Source: Castellaniella daejeonensis
Lineage (GTDB): Bacteria; Pseudomonadota; Gammaproteobacteria; Burkholderiales; Burkholderiaceae_B
Direction: 5' to 3'
NCBI RefSeq assembly: GCF_039523555.1
Contig: NZ_BAAAFN010000014.1
Span: 56,701 to 120,700, forward strand
DNA: 64,000 bases
The notes below the pieces were generated by a model. The model saw only the letters and a list, made by a program, of their open reading frames with translations. It had not been told where the DNA came from and made no database searches. A program made the position numbers and the translations under genes. Positions 34,066 to 41,699 of the stretch are shown piece after piece; within the stretch, counting starts at the first letter, position 1, and the number at the start of each line of letters is the position of its first letter.

Positions 34066-34779
34066 ATGATCGAATTCATCGAAACGCTGCATTGGGCAGG
34101 CGTTTTCCAGATCATCCTGATCGACATCCTGCTGGGCGGAGACAACGCCGTCGTCATCGCCCTGGCCTGCCGCAACCTGCCGCGCGCCCAGCGCATGCAG
34201 GGCATCCTGTGGGGGACGGCCGGGGCCATCGTATTGCGGGTGGCGCTGATCGCCTTCGCCCTGACGCTGCTCAGCATTCCCTTCCTGAAGGTCGTCGGCG
34301 CGCTGCTGCTGCTGTGGATCGGCGTCAAGCTGCTGCTGCCCGAAGAAGGCGGGCATGACAAGGTTGCCGGCAACGTCTCGGTCCTGGCGGCTGTCAAGAC
34401 GATCATCATCGCGGACTTCGTCATGAGCCTGGACAACGTCATCGCCATCGCCGGGGCGGCGCAGGGGGCTCATCCCGACCATCAGATCGGCCTGGTGATC
34501 TTCGGCCTGCTGGTCAGCGTGCCCATCATCGTCTGGGGCAGCACGCTGGTTCTGAAGCTCATCGACCGCTATCCGCTGGTGGTTACCTTCGGCGCGGGGC
34601 TGCTGGGCTGGATCGCGGGCGGCATGCTCGTGTCCGACGTCATCGTCGCGGAACACCTGGGCACGCCGTCCACGGCCGTGAAACTGGCCGTGGAAATCGC
34701 CGGTGCGCTGCTGGTCGTCGTGGTGGGCCGCTGGCTGGCCGGCCGCAGGACGGCCGGCGCAGGGCGGACCGCCGGCTGA
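34066..34779 (+). CDS. TerC family membrane protein (likely manganese exporter)
   Basis: A 237-residue polytopic inner-membrane protein. The two signature segments ILIDILLGGDNAVVIALA (about residues 16-33) and IADFVMSLDNVIAIAGAA (about 122-139) each carry the conserved Asp-Asn. TerC/Alx/YjbE-type proteins take part in manganese efflux, and the yybP-ykoY riboswitch upstream makes Mn2+ control very likely. Start: ATG 34066 with GGAGGA six bases upstream. No tellurite genes are nearby, so the TerC name does not mean tellurium resistance. Converges with crcB. Confidence 0.92.
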   Translation: MIEFIETLHWAGVFQIILIDILLGGDNAVVIALACRNLPRAQRMQGILWGTAGAIVLRVALIAFALTLLSIPFLKVVGALLLLWIGVKLLLPEEGGHDKVAGNVSVLAAVKTIIIADFVMSLDNVIAIAGAAQGAHPDHQIGLVIFGLLVSVPIIVWGSTLVLKLIDRYPLVVTFGAGLLGWIAGGMLVSDVIVAEHLGTPSTAVKLAVEIAGALLVVVVGRWLAGRRTAGAGRTAG

Positions 34780-34857
34780 TCCCTCCAGGCGGATCCGGTC
34801 CCGCGGGTGGCGCCCCGGAAGCCGTCCGCGGGGCGTCCCGAGTCGCCGGGCGGGGTT

Positions 34858-35244
34858 TCAGGACAGGGCCCGCAGCCAGGCCACCGTCGCCATGCCCAGC
34901 AGCGTCATGGCCAGCGAACCGGCAACGTGCACGAGCACCGCGACGGCCATCCACCCCAGCCGGCCCTGTTCCAGCATCACGGCAAGCTCGGCGGAAAAGG
35001 TCGAGAACGTCGTCAGCCCGCCGCAGAATCCCGTGATGACGAACAGCCGCATCTGCGGCGACAGGCCCGTATGCCCGCCGAACCAGGCGATGGCCATGCC
35101 GATGATGTAGCCGCCCAGCAGGTTGGCCGCCAGCGTGCCCAGGGTCAGGTTGGGGAAGACGTCGTTCAGTGCGTGCCCGAGCACCCAGCGCAGGATGGCG
35201 CCGAGCGAGGCGCCCAGGGAAATGGCAACGAGGGTACTGGGCAC
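34858..35244 (-). CDS. crcB: Fluoride channel CrcB/Fluc
   Basis: A 128-residue four-helix membrane protein with the Fluc signatures: LGASLGAILRWVLG, LAANLLGGYIIG and GFCGGLTTFSTFSAE. Dual-topology dimers export fluoride. Start is GTG 35244 with GGAGG six bases upstream. A fluoride riboswitch with a terminator lies directly before it, so transcription rises when fluoride enters. Length matches the family. It converges with the TerC gene across a 78-base spacer that includes a CGCCCCG/CGGGGCG hairpin. Confidence 0.95.
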   Translation of the reverse strand: MPSTLVAISLGASLGAILRWVLGHALNDVFPNLTLGTLAANLLGGYIIGMAIAWFGGHTGLSPQMRLFVITGFCGGLTTFSTFSAELAVMLEQGRLGWMAVAVLVHVAGSLAMTLLGMATVAWLRALS

Positions 35245-35269
35245 GGCGACCTCCGGTGAGCGGGAAATG

Positions 35270-35315
35270 AAAAATGCCTACGGCCCGGCGGATGGTGTGC
35301 CGGGGGCCGTAGGCA
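35270..35315 (-). terminator. Riboswitch-controlled terminator before crcB
   Basis: On the minus strand, a long stem (35315-35299 with 35289-35275, 15 bp with small internal irregularities) ends in TTTTT (35274-35270). Its 5' arm contains the ATGCCTAC segment that also ends the fluoride aptamer, so aptamer and terminator compete. Confidence 0.8.
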
Positions 35316-35396
35316 TCATCAGCCGCGATGCGCGGCGGTTGCGAGGATTCCCCGGCCCGGCCTGGGGAATCCCTGGAGGCATGCCATCTCCAGGTG
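35306..35396 (-). ncRNA. Fluoride riboswitch (crcB motif)
   Basis: On the minus strand the order is GGAGATGGCATGCCTCC, then AACCGCC with a GCCGCG/CGCGGC hairpin, then GCTGATGATGCCTAC. These are the conserved blocks of the crcB motif. The terminator hairpin and crcB follow at once. Binding of fluoride is expected to stop terminator formation and switch on the channel gene. Confidence 0.85.
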
Positions 35397-35402
35397 GGGC
35401 CG

Positions 35403-35432
35403 ATATTAGCAGCGCCTTGCGAGGCCGCGCAA
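35403..35432 (-). promoter_or_regulatory. Promoter of the fluoride riboswitch-crcB transcript
   Basis: Minus strand TTGCGC (35432-35427) and TAATAT (35408-35403) are 18 bases apart, which places the RNA start just before the aptamer. Confidence 0.5.
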
Positions 35433-35570
35433 GGCGGTGTCTTCCCGCGCTACGGTCTGTGGGCCGCTCCGGTCCGCGGGCCGGTTCACGGGGCTGGCCC
35501 GTGTCAGGGTGCATCTCCGCGTTACACTGGGCCGGTCGTTTTTTCCGAACCCTGCGGAAGGAGTGCATCC

Positions 35571-36353
35571 ATGCTCAAAGGTAAAAAAGCGGTCGTCACC
35601 GGTTCCACCAGCGGCATTGGCCTGGCCATCGCCCGTGAACTGGCCCGACAGGGCGCCGACGTGGTCATCAACGGCTTCGGCGATGCCGACGCCATCGAGC
35701 GCGAGCGCGCCGGTCTCGAAAAGGACTTCGGCGTCAAGGCCGTGTACCTGAACGCCGATCTGATGGACGGGCGGGCCGCGCGCGATTTCATCGCCCAGTC
35801 GATCCAGGCGCTGGGCGGCATCGACATTCTGGTCAACAACGCCGGCATCCAGCACACCGCCCTGATCGAGGATTTCCCGGCCGACAGGTGGGACGCCATC
35901 ATCGCCCTGAATCTCTCGGCCGTGTTCCATTGCACCGCCGCCGCGCTGCCGGCGATGAAGCAGCGGAAATCCGGCCGCATCATCAACATCGCCTCGGCCC
36001 ACGGCCTGGTGGCTTCGGTCAACAAATCGGCCTATGTCGCCGCCAAGCACGGCGTGGTCGGCCTGACCAAGGTCACCGCATTGGAAAACGCGGGGACCGG
36101 CGTCACCTGCAACGCCATCTGCCCGGGCTGGGTGCGCACCCCCCTGGTGGAAAAGCAGATCCAGGCGCTGGCGCAGCAAAAGGGCATCGGCATCGAGGAT
36201 GCCGCCAGGGACCTGCTGACCGAAAAGCAGCCGTCCCTGGAATTCGTCACGCCCGAGCAGCTGGGCCAGGCCGCCGTGTTCATCGCCTCGGATGCGGCAT
36301 CGCAGATGACCGGCACCACGCTGTCCATCGACGGCGGCTGGACCGCCCGTTGA
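35571..36353 (+). CDS. 3-Hydroxybutyrate dehydrogenase
   Basis: A 260-residue short-chain dehydrogenase that converts 3-hydroxybutyrate to acetoacetate with NAD. NAD site TGSTSGIG (10-17), structural NNAG (89-92), and catalytic S142, Y155 and K159 in YVAAK. The substrate-specific blocks IQHTALIEDFP and TPLVEKQIQ agree with bacterial BdhA/HbdH. Start: ATG 35571 with GGAAGGAG upstream. It is the breakdown step for polyhydroxybutyrate monomers and fits with the phasin gene at 9.8 kb. yaaA begins 16 bases after its stop. A candidate -10 TACACT is at 35523-35528. Confidence 0.92.
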   Translation: MLKGKKAVVTGSTSGIGLAIARELARQGADVVINGFGDADAIERERAGLEKDFGVKAVYLNADLMDGRAARDFIAQSIQALGGIDILVNNAGIQHTALIEDFPADRWDAIIALNLSAVFHCTAAALPAMKQRKSGRIINIASAHGLVASVNKSAYVAAKHGVVGLTKVTALENAGTGVTCNAICPGWVRTPLVEKQIQALAQQKGIGIEDAARDLLTEKQPSLEFVTPEQLGQAAVFIASDAASQMTGTTLSIDGGWTAR

Positions 36354-36369
36354 ATCCGGAGACCGCCAC

Positions 36370-37158
36370 ATGCTGACGGTGCTGTCCCCCGCCAAGAAAC
36401 TGGATTACGACTCCCCGGTGCGCACGGCCCTGCAGTCGCAGCCGGTGTTCCCCGAACAGACGCGCGAGCTGATCGGGATCCTGCGCCTGCTGTCCGCCAG
36501 CGACCTGGCTGGCCTGATGGGCCTGTCGGATGCCCTGGCACGCCTGAATGCCGACCGCTACGCAGCCTGGGTGGATGCGCCCGACGCGCGGCATGCGCGC
36601 CAGGCAGTCCTGGCATTCGACGGCGACGTCTACGAGGGTCTGCGGGCGCCGGAATTGTCCGACGACAGGCTGAACTGGGCGCAGGAGCACCTGGCCATCC
36701 TCAGCGGGCTGTACGGAGTGCTGCGGCCGCTGGACCTGATCCAGCCTCACCGGCTGGAGATGGGCACGCGGCTGCGCACGGCTCGTGGCTCCACCCTGTA
36801 TGCATGGTGGGGCGATCTGATCGCTGGCGAACTGAACCGGCGCCTGGATGCGTTGTCCGGCCAGCGCATCCTGCTGAACCTGGCTTCGGGCGAGTATTTC
36901 AAGTCGGTGGACCGCAAGGCGCTGGATGCGCGCGTGGTCGAATGCGTCTTCCAGGACGAAAAGAATGGCACCTGGAAGATCATCAGCTTCTACGCCAAGC
37001 GGGCACGCGGCCTGATGGCGCGCTACATCGTCGATCATGGCATCGACGATGTCCGGGATCTGCGGGATTTCGCAACCGAAGGCTATGCCTACGCACCGCG
37101 CGAATCCTCGGGCGACCGGCTGGTTTTCCGGCGTTCCGCCCGGCCGGATCAGGGATAA
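36370..37158 (+). CDS. yaaA: Peroxide stress protein YaaA (DUF328)
   Basis: A 262-residue protein with the YaaA signature MLTVLSPAKKLDYDSP, AFDGDVYEGLRAPELS, LYGVLRPLDLIQPHRLEMGT and the C-terminal basic FYAKRARGLMARYI. In E. coli YaaA limits free iron and protects DNA from peroxide; it has a DNA-binding helix-hairpin-helix-like motif and is regulated by OxyR. No OxyR box was recognised here. It follows the 3-hydroxybutyrate dehydrogenase gene closely and may be on the same transcript. Confidence 0.93.
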   Translation: MLTVLSPAKKLDYDSPVRTALQSQPVFPEQTRELIGILRLLSASDLAGLMGLSDALARLNADRYAAWVDAPDARHARQAVLAFDGDVYEGLRAPELSDDRLNWAQEHLAILSGLYGVLRPLDLIQPHRLEMGTRLRTARGSTLYAWWGDLIAGELNRRLDALSGQRILLNLASGEYFKSVDRKALDARVVECVFQDEKNGTWKIISFYAKRARGLMARYIVDHGIDDVRDLRDFATEGYAYAPRESSGDRLVFRRSARPDQG

Positions 37159-37203
37159 CCTGGGGTTGCAGGGCTTTCCGGAGCCATGGCACGCTGTGTC
37201 TGT

Positions 37204-37223
37204 AATTATGAATTATTAATTTC
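37204..37223. repeat. Short AT-rich tandem repeat in the matR promoter region
   Basis: AATTATG, AATTATT and AATTTC follow each other directly, 24-43 bases before the start of the GntR gene. This is an AT-only island in GC-rich DNA. CTGTG and CACAG flank it (37194-37198 and 37232-37236 approximately). It may hold the promoter and the operator of the malonate regulator. Confidence 0.4.
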
Positions 37224-37246
37224 AGAGTTCTGCACAGGAGGCCCCG

Positions 37247-37972
37247 ATGGCGGCCAGGATTGTCCAGAAAATCCTCTACCAGGAAGTCGCCGATCATCTG
37301 CGCGGCATGATCCGGGCGGGGGAGCTGAAGGCGGGGGAATGGGTCGACGAGGTCAGCCTGACCGCATCGATGGGCATTTCCCGCACGCCGCTGCGCGAGG
37401 CGCTCAAGGTCCTGGTGGCCGAGGGCCTGCTGCGCATCGAACCGCGGCGGGGCTGTTTCGTCAATGAGCTGTCGGGCCGCGACCTGGAGAACATCTTTCC
37501 CCTGATGGCGATGCTCGAAGGCCGGTGCGCCTTCGAGGCGGCCCTGAAGGTCACGGACGCCGACCTGCGGCGGCTCGAACCACTGCACAACGACCTGCGC
37601 CGCTATGCGGAAAAGGGATCGATCGACGACTACTACGCCGCCAACGCAAAGATCCACGTCGCCATCCAGGACCTGGCCGACAATCGCTGGCTGTCCGGCC
37701 TGATCGACAACCTGCGCCAGGTGCTCAGCCTGTCGCGCCATCGCAGCCTCAGCTATCCGGGCCGGATCGATGAATCCTGCGCCGAGCACCTGGCGATCTT
37801 CGCCGCCCTGAAGGCACGCGATCCCGAAGGCGCCGAGGCTGTGACCCGCAAGCACCTGATGCGCCAGCTCGAGGCCTTGCGCGCCCTGGCGCACAGGGAC
37901 GAATCCGCCGCCGGACACCCCCCGGCGTCCCATGCGGACGAAATGCCGGAGAAACGCCATGCCCACAGCTGA
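37247..37972 (+). CDS. GntR/FCD-family regulator of the malonate operon (MatR-like)
   Basis: A 241-residue FadR-subfamily regulator: winged helix at residues 8-72 (YQEVADHLRGMIRAGELKAG, ISRTPLREALKVL, LLRIEPRRGCFV) and an all-helical FCD effector domain from about residue 80. Metal-binding His residues are visible in AANAKIHVAI and CAEHLAIF. Leading the malonate genes, it is most likely their repressor with malonate or malonyl-CoA as effector, as in rhizobial MatR. Start: ATG 37247 with GGAGG. Its end overlaps the malonyl-CoA decarboxylase start (37959) by 14 bases. Confidence 0.88.
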   Translation: MAARIVQKILYQEVADHLRGMIRAGELKAGEWVDEVSLTASMGISRTPLREALKVLVAEGLLRIEPRRGCFVNELSGRDLENIFPLMAMLEGRCAFEAALKVTDADLRRLEPLHNDLRRYAEKGSIDDYYAANAKIHVAIQDLADNRWLSGLIDNLRQVLSLSRHRSLSYPGRIDESCAEHLAIFAALKARDPEGAEAVTRKHLMRQLEALRALAHRDESAAGHPPASHADEMPEKRHAHS

Positions 37973-39272
37973 TCCGAAGCAGGCCGCCCGCGCAACCGAA
38001 TCCGCCGCTGCGGCCGGAAGCGCTGACGTCTCCGCCGCGTCGGCGCCAGCCCGAACAGGCGGCCTGCTGGCACGCCTGGGCCGCTGGCTGGACCGCGACC
38101 ACCTGCCCGATCCGGAAGCGTTGCGGGCGCTCTACGAAGCATCCCTGACCGATGGTGGCGCGAATCACCTGGCCCGCCAGTGGGCGGAACGCTACCGGGC
38201 CGCCGACGCCGACGAGCGCCGTTCCCTGCTGGCATGCCTGGTGCGTGCCGGCGTGGACATCGAGCCGCGCGGCGACCGGGGCGCGCGGCTGTTCCGGCGC
38301 CTGTACGCGCAAAGCGACAGGCTGGAACTGATGGTGGAGTTGCGCGCCGATATGCTGCGCTGGCGCAACCAGGTCGCGGGGTTGTCGGTTCTGGAGCAGG
38401 AGCTGGCGGCCCTGCTGTCGAACTGGTTCGACGTGGGCATGCTGGAACTGCGCCACATCAACTGGGATTCGCCTGCCTCGCTGCTGGAAAAGCTGATCCG
38501 TTACGAGGCCGTGCACGAGATCCGCTCGTGGGACGACATGCGCCGCAGGGTGGCTGCCGACCGGCGGTGCTATGCCTTCTTCCATCCCCGCATGAGCGAT
38601 GTGCCGCTGATCTTCGTGGAAGTCGCTTTCGACGGGCAGATGGCCTCGAACGTGCAGGACCTGCTCGATCCGTCGCGTCCGGTGGACGGTCTGGACAAGG
38701 CGCGCTGGGCCATCTTCTATTCGATCTCCAACACCCAGCGCGGGCTGCGCGGCATCAGTTTCGGGAATTTCCTCCTCAAGCGGGTGATCGAGGAACTGCT
38801 GGACGAACTGCCGCAGCTCAAGTCCTTTGCCACCCTGTCGCCGATTCCCGGCTTTGCCGACTGGCTGGGACGCCGGTCGGGCGAGGAGATCCAGGCGCTG
38901 CTGGCCGACAAGGCCGAACGCCAGGCGGCGGCCGGGGATCCGGATGCGGGCGCCCGCTGGCTGGAACGCCTGCGCGCCGCCGCACAGGGCGAGGCGCCGG
39001 AAAGCGTGCGCCGCAGCGGGCTGAGACTGGCGGCGCATTATCTGACGCAATTGCGGGACGGCGAACCGCTCGACCCGGTGGCTCGTTTTCACCTGGGCAA
39101 CGGCGCCCGTATCGAGCGCCTGAACTGGGCGGCCGATGCCTCGGCGCGCGGACTGGAGCAGTCCTGCTGCATGATGGTGAACTACCTGTACGAACCCGAG
39201 CAGCTCGACGAGAACCGGGCCCGCCTGTCCGCCGGCAAGCCGCGCGTATCGCGGGGAGTGCAATGGCTGTGA
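37959..39272 (+). CDS. Malonyl-CoA decarboxylase
   Basis: A 437-residue enzyme that turns malonyl-CoA into acetyl-CoA and CO2. MCD landmarks: the helical N-terminal domain (RQWAERYRAADADERRSLLA), HPRMSDVPLIFVEVAF, SISNTQRGLRGISFGNFL, the LSPIPGFADWL block and AAHYL with later conserved His and Tyr. The fold is GNAT-like. Start ATG 37959 lies inside the end of the regulator gene, giving coupled translation; the first 40 residues are Ala-rich and probably disordered. Named MatA in rhizobia. Its stop overlaps the crotonase start by 10 bases. Confidence 0.92.
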   Translation: MPTADPKQAARATESAAAAGSADVSAASAPARTGGLLARLGRWLDRDHLPDPEALRALYEASLTDGGANHLARQWAERYRAADADERRSLLACLVRAGVDIEPRGDRGARLFRRLYAQSDRLELMVELRADMLRWRNQVAGLSVLEQELAALLSNWFDVGMLELRHINWDSPASLLEKLIRYEAVHEIRSWDDMRRRVAADRRCYAFFHPRMSDVPLIFVEVAFDGQMASNVQDLLDPSRPVDGLDKARWAIFYSISNTQRGLRGISFGNFLLKRVIEELLDELPQLKSFATLSPIPGFADWLGRRSGEEIQALLADKAERQAAAGDPDAGARWLERLRAAAQGEAPESVRRSGLRLAAHYLTQLRDGEPLDPVARFHLGNGARIERLNWAADASARGLEQSCCMMVNYLYEPEQLDENRARLSAGKPRVSRGVQWL

Positions 39273-40066
39273 AACCGGAACCGGGCGCCGGGTGCGTGCA
39301 TGTGCGCGTCGAAGGCGTGGTGGCGACCGTCACGCTGGACCATCCCGGGCGCCTGAATGCCATCACGGTCGCCATGTGGCACGCGCTGGCGGAAACCTTC
39401 GGGCGCCTGTCGGCCGACCGGGCCCTGCGATGCGTGGTCGTGCGCGGCGCGGGCGGGAACTTCGCCGCCGGTGCCGACATCCGCGAGTTCCCGCGGGTGC
39501 GTGCAGACCTGGACAGCGTCATGGCCTATCACCGGCGCACCATCGCACCGGCCCTGCGGGCCGTGTCGGATTGCATCCACCCCGTCGTTGCCGCCATTGA
39601 AGGCGTCTGCGTGGGCGGCGGGCTGGAGATCGCCAGTCGCTGCGACCTGCGCCTGGCGGCCCGGGGTGCGCGGTTCGGGGCGCCCATCAACCGCCTGGGC
39701 TTTCCCATGGCGCCCGACGAAATGCGCGGGTTGCTGGATCTGGCGGGCCGCGCCGCGACACTGGAGATCCTGCTGGAGGGCAGGGTGTTCGGCGCCGACG
39801 AGGCGCAGGTGAAAGGGCTGCTGACGCGGGTCGTCGATGCGGATGCCCTGGAAACCGAGCTGGCGGCCACGACGGCGCGTCTGTGTGCCGGCGCCCCGTT
39901 GGCCGCGCGCCTGAACAAATGGACCGCCGCCCGCCTGGCGTGCGATCCGTCGCCGCTTGGCGATGATGAATGGCGCGCCTGCTTCGCCTATGCCGACGGG
40001 GCCGATCACCGGCGGGGCGTGCAGGCCTTTCTGCAGGGCACCGACCCTGTTTTCACTGGAGAATGA
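39263..40066 (+). CDS. Crotonase-family protein in the malonate operon
   Basis: A 267-residue enoyl-CoA hydratase/isomerase fold protein. The oxyanion blocks FAAGADIREF (67-76) and VCVGGGLEIA (115-124) are intact. E122 corresponds to the first catalytic Glu of hydratases. The second Glu, normally in GQPE, falls on I142 here (FGAPINRLG), so a normal hydratase reaction is doubtful. It may be a decarboxylase-, hydrolase- or isomerase-type crotonase acting on a malonyl-type thioester (inference). ATG 39263 overlaps the decarboxylase stop; the malonyl-CoA synthetase begins two bases after its own stop. Confidence 0.85.
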   Translation: MAVKPEPGAGCVHVRVEGVVATVTLDHPGRLNAITVAMWHALAETFGRLSADRALRCVVVRGAGGNFAAGADIREFPRVRADLDSVMAYHRRTIAPALRAVSDCIHPVVAAIEGVCVGGGLEIASRCDLRLAARGARFGAPINRLGFPMAPDEMRGLLDLAGRAATLEILLEGRVFGADEAQVKGLLTRVVDADALETELAATTARLCAGAPLAARLNKWTAARLACDPSPLGDDEWRACFAYADGADHRRGVQAFLQGTDPVFTGE

Positions 40067-40067
40067 C

Positions 40068-41609
40068 TTGGAACGCGAGGCGAATGCGAATCTCTATACC
40101 GTGCTGCGGAGCGGCTTTCCGTCCGACCTGGGCGCCGTGGCGATCGAAACCCCGGGGCGCACCTACAGCTGGGCGGATATCGACGCCATCAGCGGACGCA
40201 TGGCCGCGCTGCTGCGCTCATTTGGCGCGCCGGCGGGGTCGCGCGTCGCCGTCCAGGTCGAGAAGTCACCCGAAGCCCTGATGCTGTACCTGGCGACCCT
40301 GCGCGCCGGCCTGGTCTATCTGCCGCTGAACACTGCCTATCGCGAGGCCGAGGTGGCCTATTTCCTGGGCGATGCCGAGCCCTCCGTGGTGGTGTGCGCG
40401 GACAGCGCGAAAAGCTGGTGCGAACCCCTGGCGCGCGGCAAGGGGGCTGCCCAGGTGCTGACTCTGAATGCCGATGGCAGCGGCTCCCTGGCCGATGCAG
40501 CGGCAGCAATGGAGCTGGCGTTCGAGACTGCGCACAGCGCTCCGGGGGATCTGGCTGCCATTCTGTATACCTCCGGCACCACGGGGCGCAGCAAGGGTGC
40601 CATGCTGACGCATGCCAACCTGGCCTCCAATGCGCTCACCCTGCGGGATTTCTGGGGGTGGCGCGCCGATGACGTGCTGCTGCACATGCTGCCGATCTTC
40701 CATGTCCATGGCCTGTTCGTGGCGTCCCATGGGGCGCTGCTGGCGGGCGCGCGGATGATCTGGCTGCCGAAGCTGGACGTGGAACAGGCCCTGCACTACC
40801 TGCCGCGCTGCACCCTGATGATGGGGGTGCCCACGTATTACGTCCGGCTGCTGGCCGATCCGCGCTTCGGCCGCGAGACCTGCAGCAACATGCGGCTCTT
40901 CATCTCCGGCTCGGCCCCGCTGCTGGTGGACACGTTCCGCGAATTCCAGGCGCGTTCCGGCATGACGATCCTGGAACGCTACGGCATGAGCGAGACCGGC
41001 ATGATCACCTCCAATCCCTGGGATCCGGCGCGTGGCGAGCGCATTCCCGGCACGGTGGGCCCCGCGCTGCCCGGCCAGTTCGTGCGGGTGATGGACGACG
41101 CCGGCCAGCCGGTCGCGATCGGCGAGCCGGGCCATGTCCAGGTGCGCGGGCCGAACGTGTTCGCCGGCTACTGGCGCATGCCGGAGAAAACCCGCGAGGA
41201 ATTCACCGCCGATGGCTGGTTCCGTACCGGCGACATCGGCGTGCTCGGCGGGCCGGGCATCCCCGACGATTACCTGAGCATCGTGGGCCGCAGCAAGGAT
41301 CTGATCATCTCGGGAGGCTACAACGTCTATCCCAAGGAAATCGAGATGGTCATCGACGCCATGCCGGGGGTCCAGGAGTCGGCCGTGATCGGCGTGCCGC
41401 ATGCCGATTTCGGCGAGGCGGTGGTGGCCGTGGTGGTGCCGCGCGCCGGGGCATCCGTGGATCCGGTCGCCATCCAGGCGGGCCTGAAATCCGGCCTGGC
41501 CAACTTCAAGGTGCCGAAAAAAATACATGTGATCGATGCGCTGCCGCGCAATGCCATGGGCAAGGTCCAGAAAAACGTGCTGCGGCAGCAGTACGCGGAC
41601 CTGGAATGA
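40068..41609 (+). CDS. matB: Malonyl-CoA synthetase (MatB)
   Basis: A 513-residue acyl-CoA synthetase that makes malonyl-CoA from malonate, ATP and CoA. Motifs: P-loop YTSGTTGRSKG (168-177), HVHGLFVA, VPTYYVRLL with R260 as likely malonate-binding Arg, ERYGMSETGM, GWFRTGDIG, the GRSKDLIISGGYNVYPKE block and the catalytic Lys near the end in NAMGKVQK. Start is TTG 40068 with GGAG six bases upstream, directly after the crotonase stop; no ATG fits. Together with the decarboxylase it converts malonate to acetyl-CoA. Confidence 0.92.
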   Translation: MEREANANLYTVLRSGFPSDLGAVAIETPGRTYSWADIDAISGRMAALLRSFGAPAGSRVAVQVEKSPEALMLYLATLRAGLVYLPLNTAYREAEVAYFLGDAEPSVVVCADSAKSWCEPLARGKGAAQVLTLNADGSGSLADAAAAMELAFETAHSAPGDLAAILYTSGTTGRSKGAMLTHANLASNALTLRDFWGWRADDVLLHMLPIFHVHGLFVASHGALLAGARMIWLPKLDVEQALHYLPRCTLMMGVPTYYVRLLADPRFGRETCSNMRLFISGSAPLLVDTFREFQARSGMTILERYGMSETGMITSNPWDPARGERIPGTVGPALPGQFVRVMDDAGQPVAIGEPGHVQVRGPNVFAGYWRMPEKTREEFTADGWFRTGDIGVLGGPGIPDDYLSIVGRSKDLIISGGYNVYPKEIEMVIDAMPGVQESAVIGVPHADFGEAVVAVVVPRAGASVDPVAIQAGLKSGLANFKVPKKIHVIDALPRNAMGKVQKNVLRQQYADLE

Positions 41610-41699
41610 GAAGGGGCGTTCGATAGGCCCCGGCGGGGCCACGGCCGTACCCGGACCCGGGGCGGCAATTTCCTCCATAAAAATCATCAGGAGACAACC

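Noticed and set aside
34066..34779. Tellurium resistance role for the TerC protein
   Set aside because: No other ter genes nearby, and the manganese riboswitch explains the gene better.
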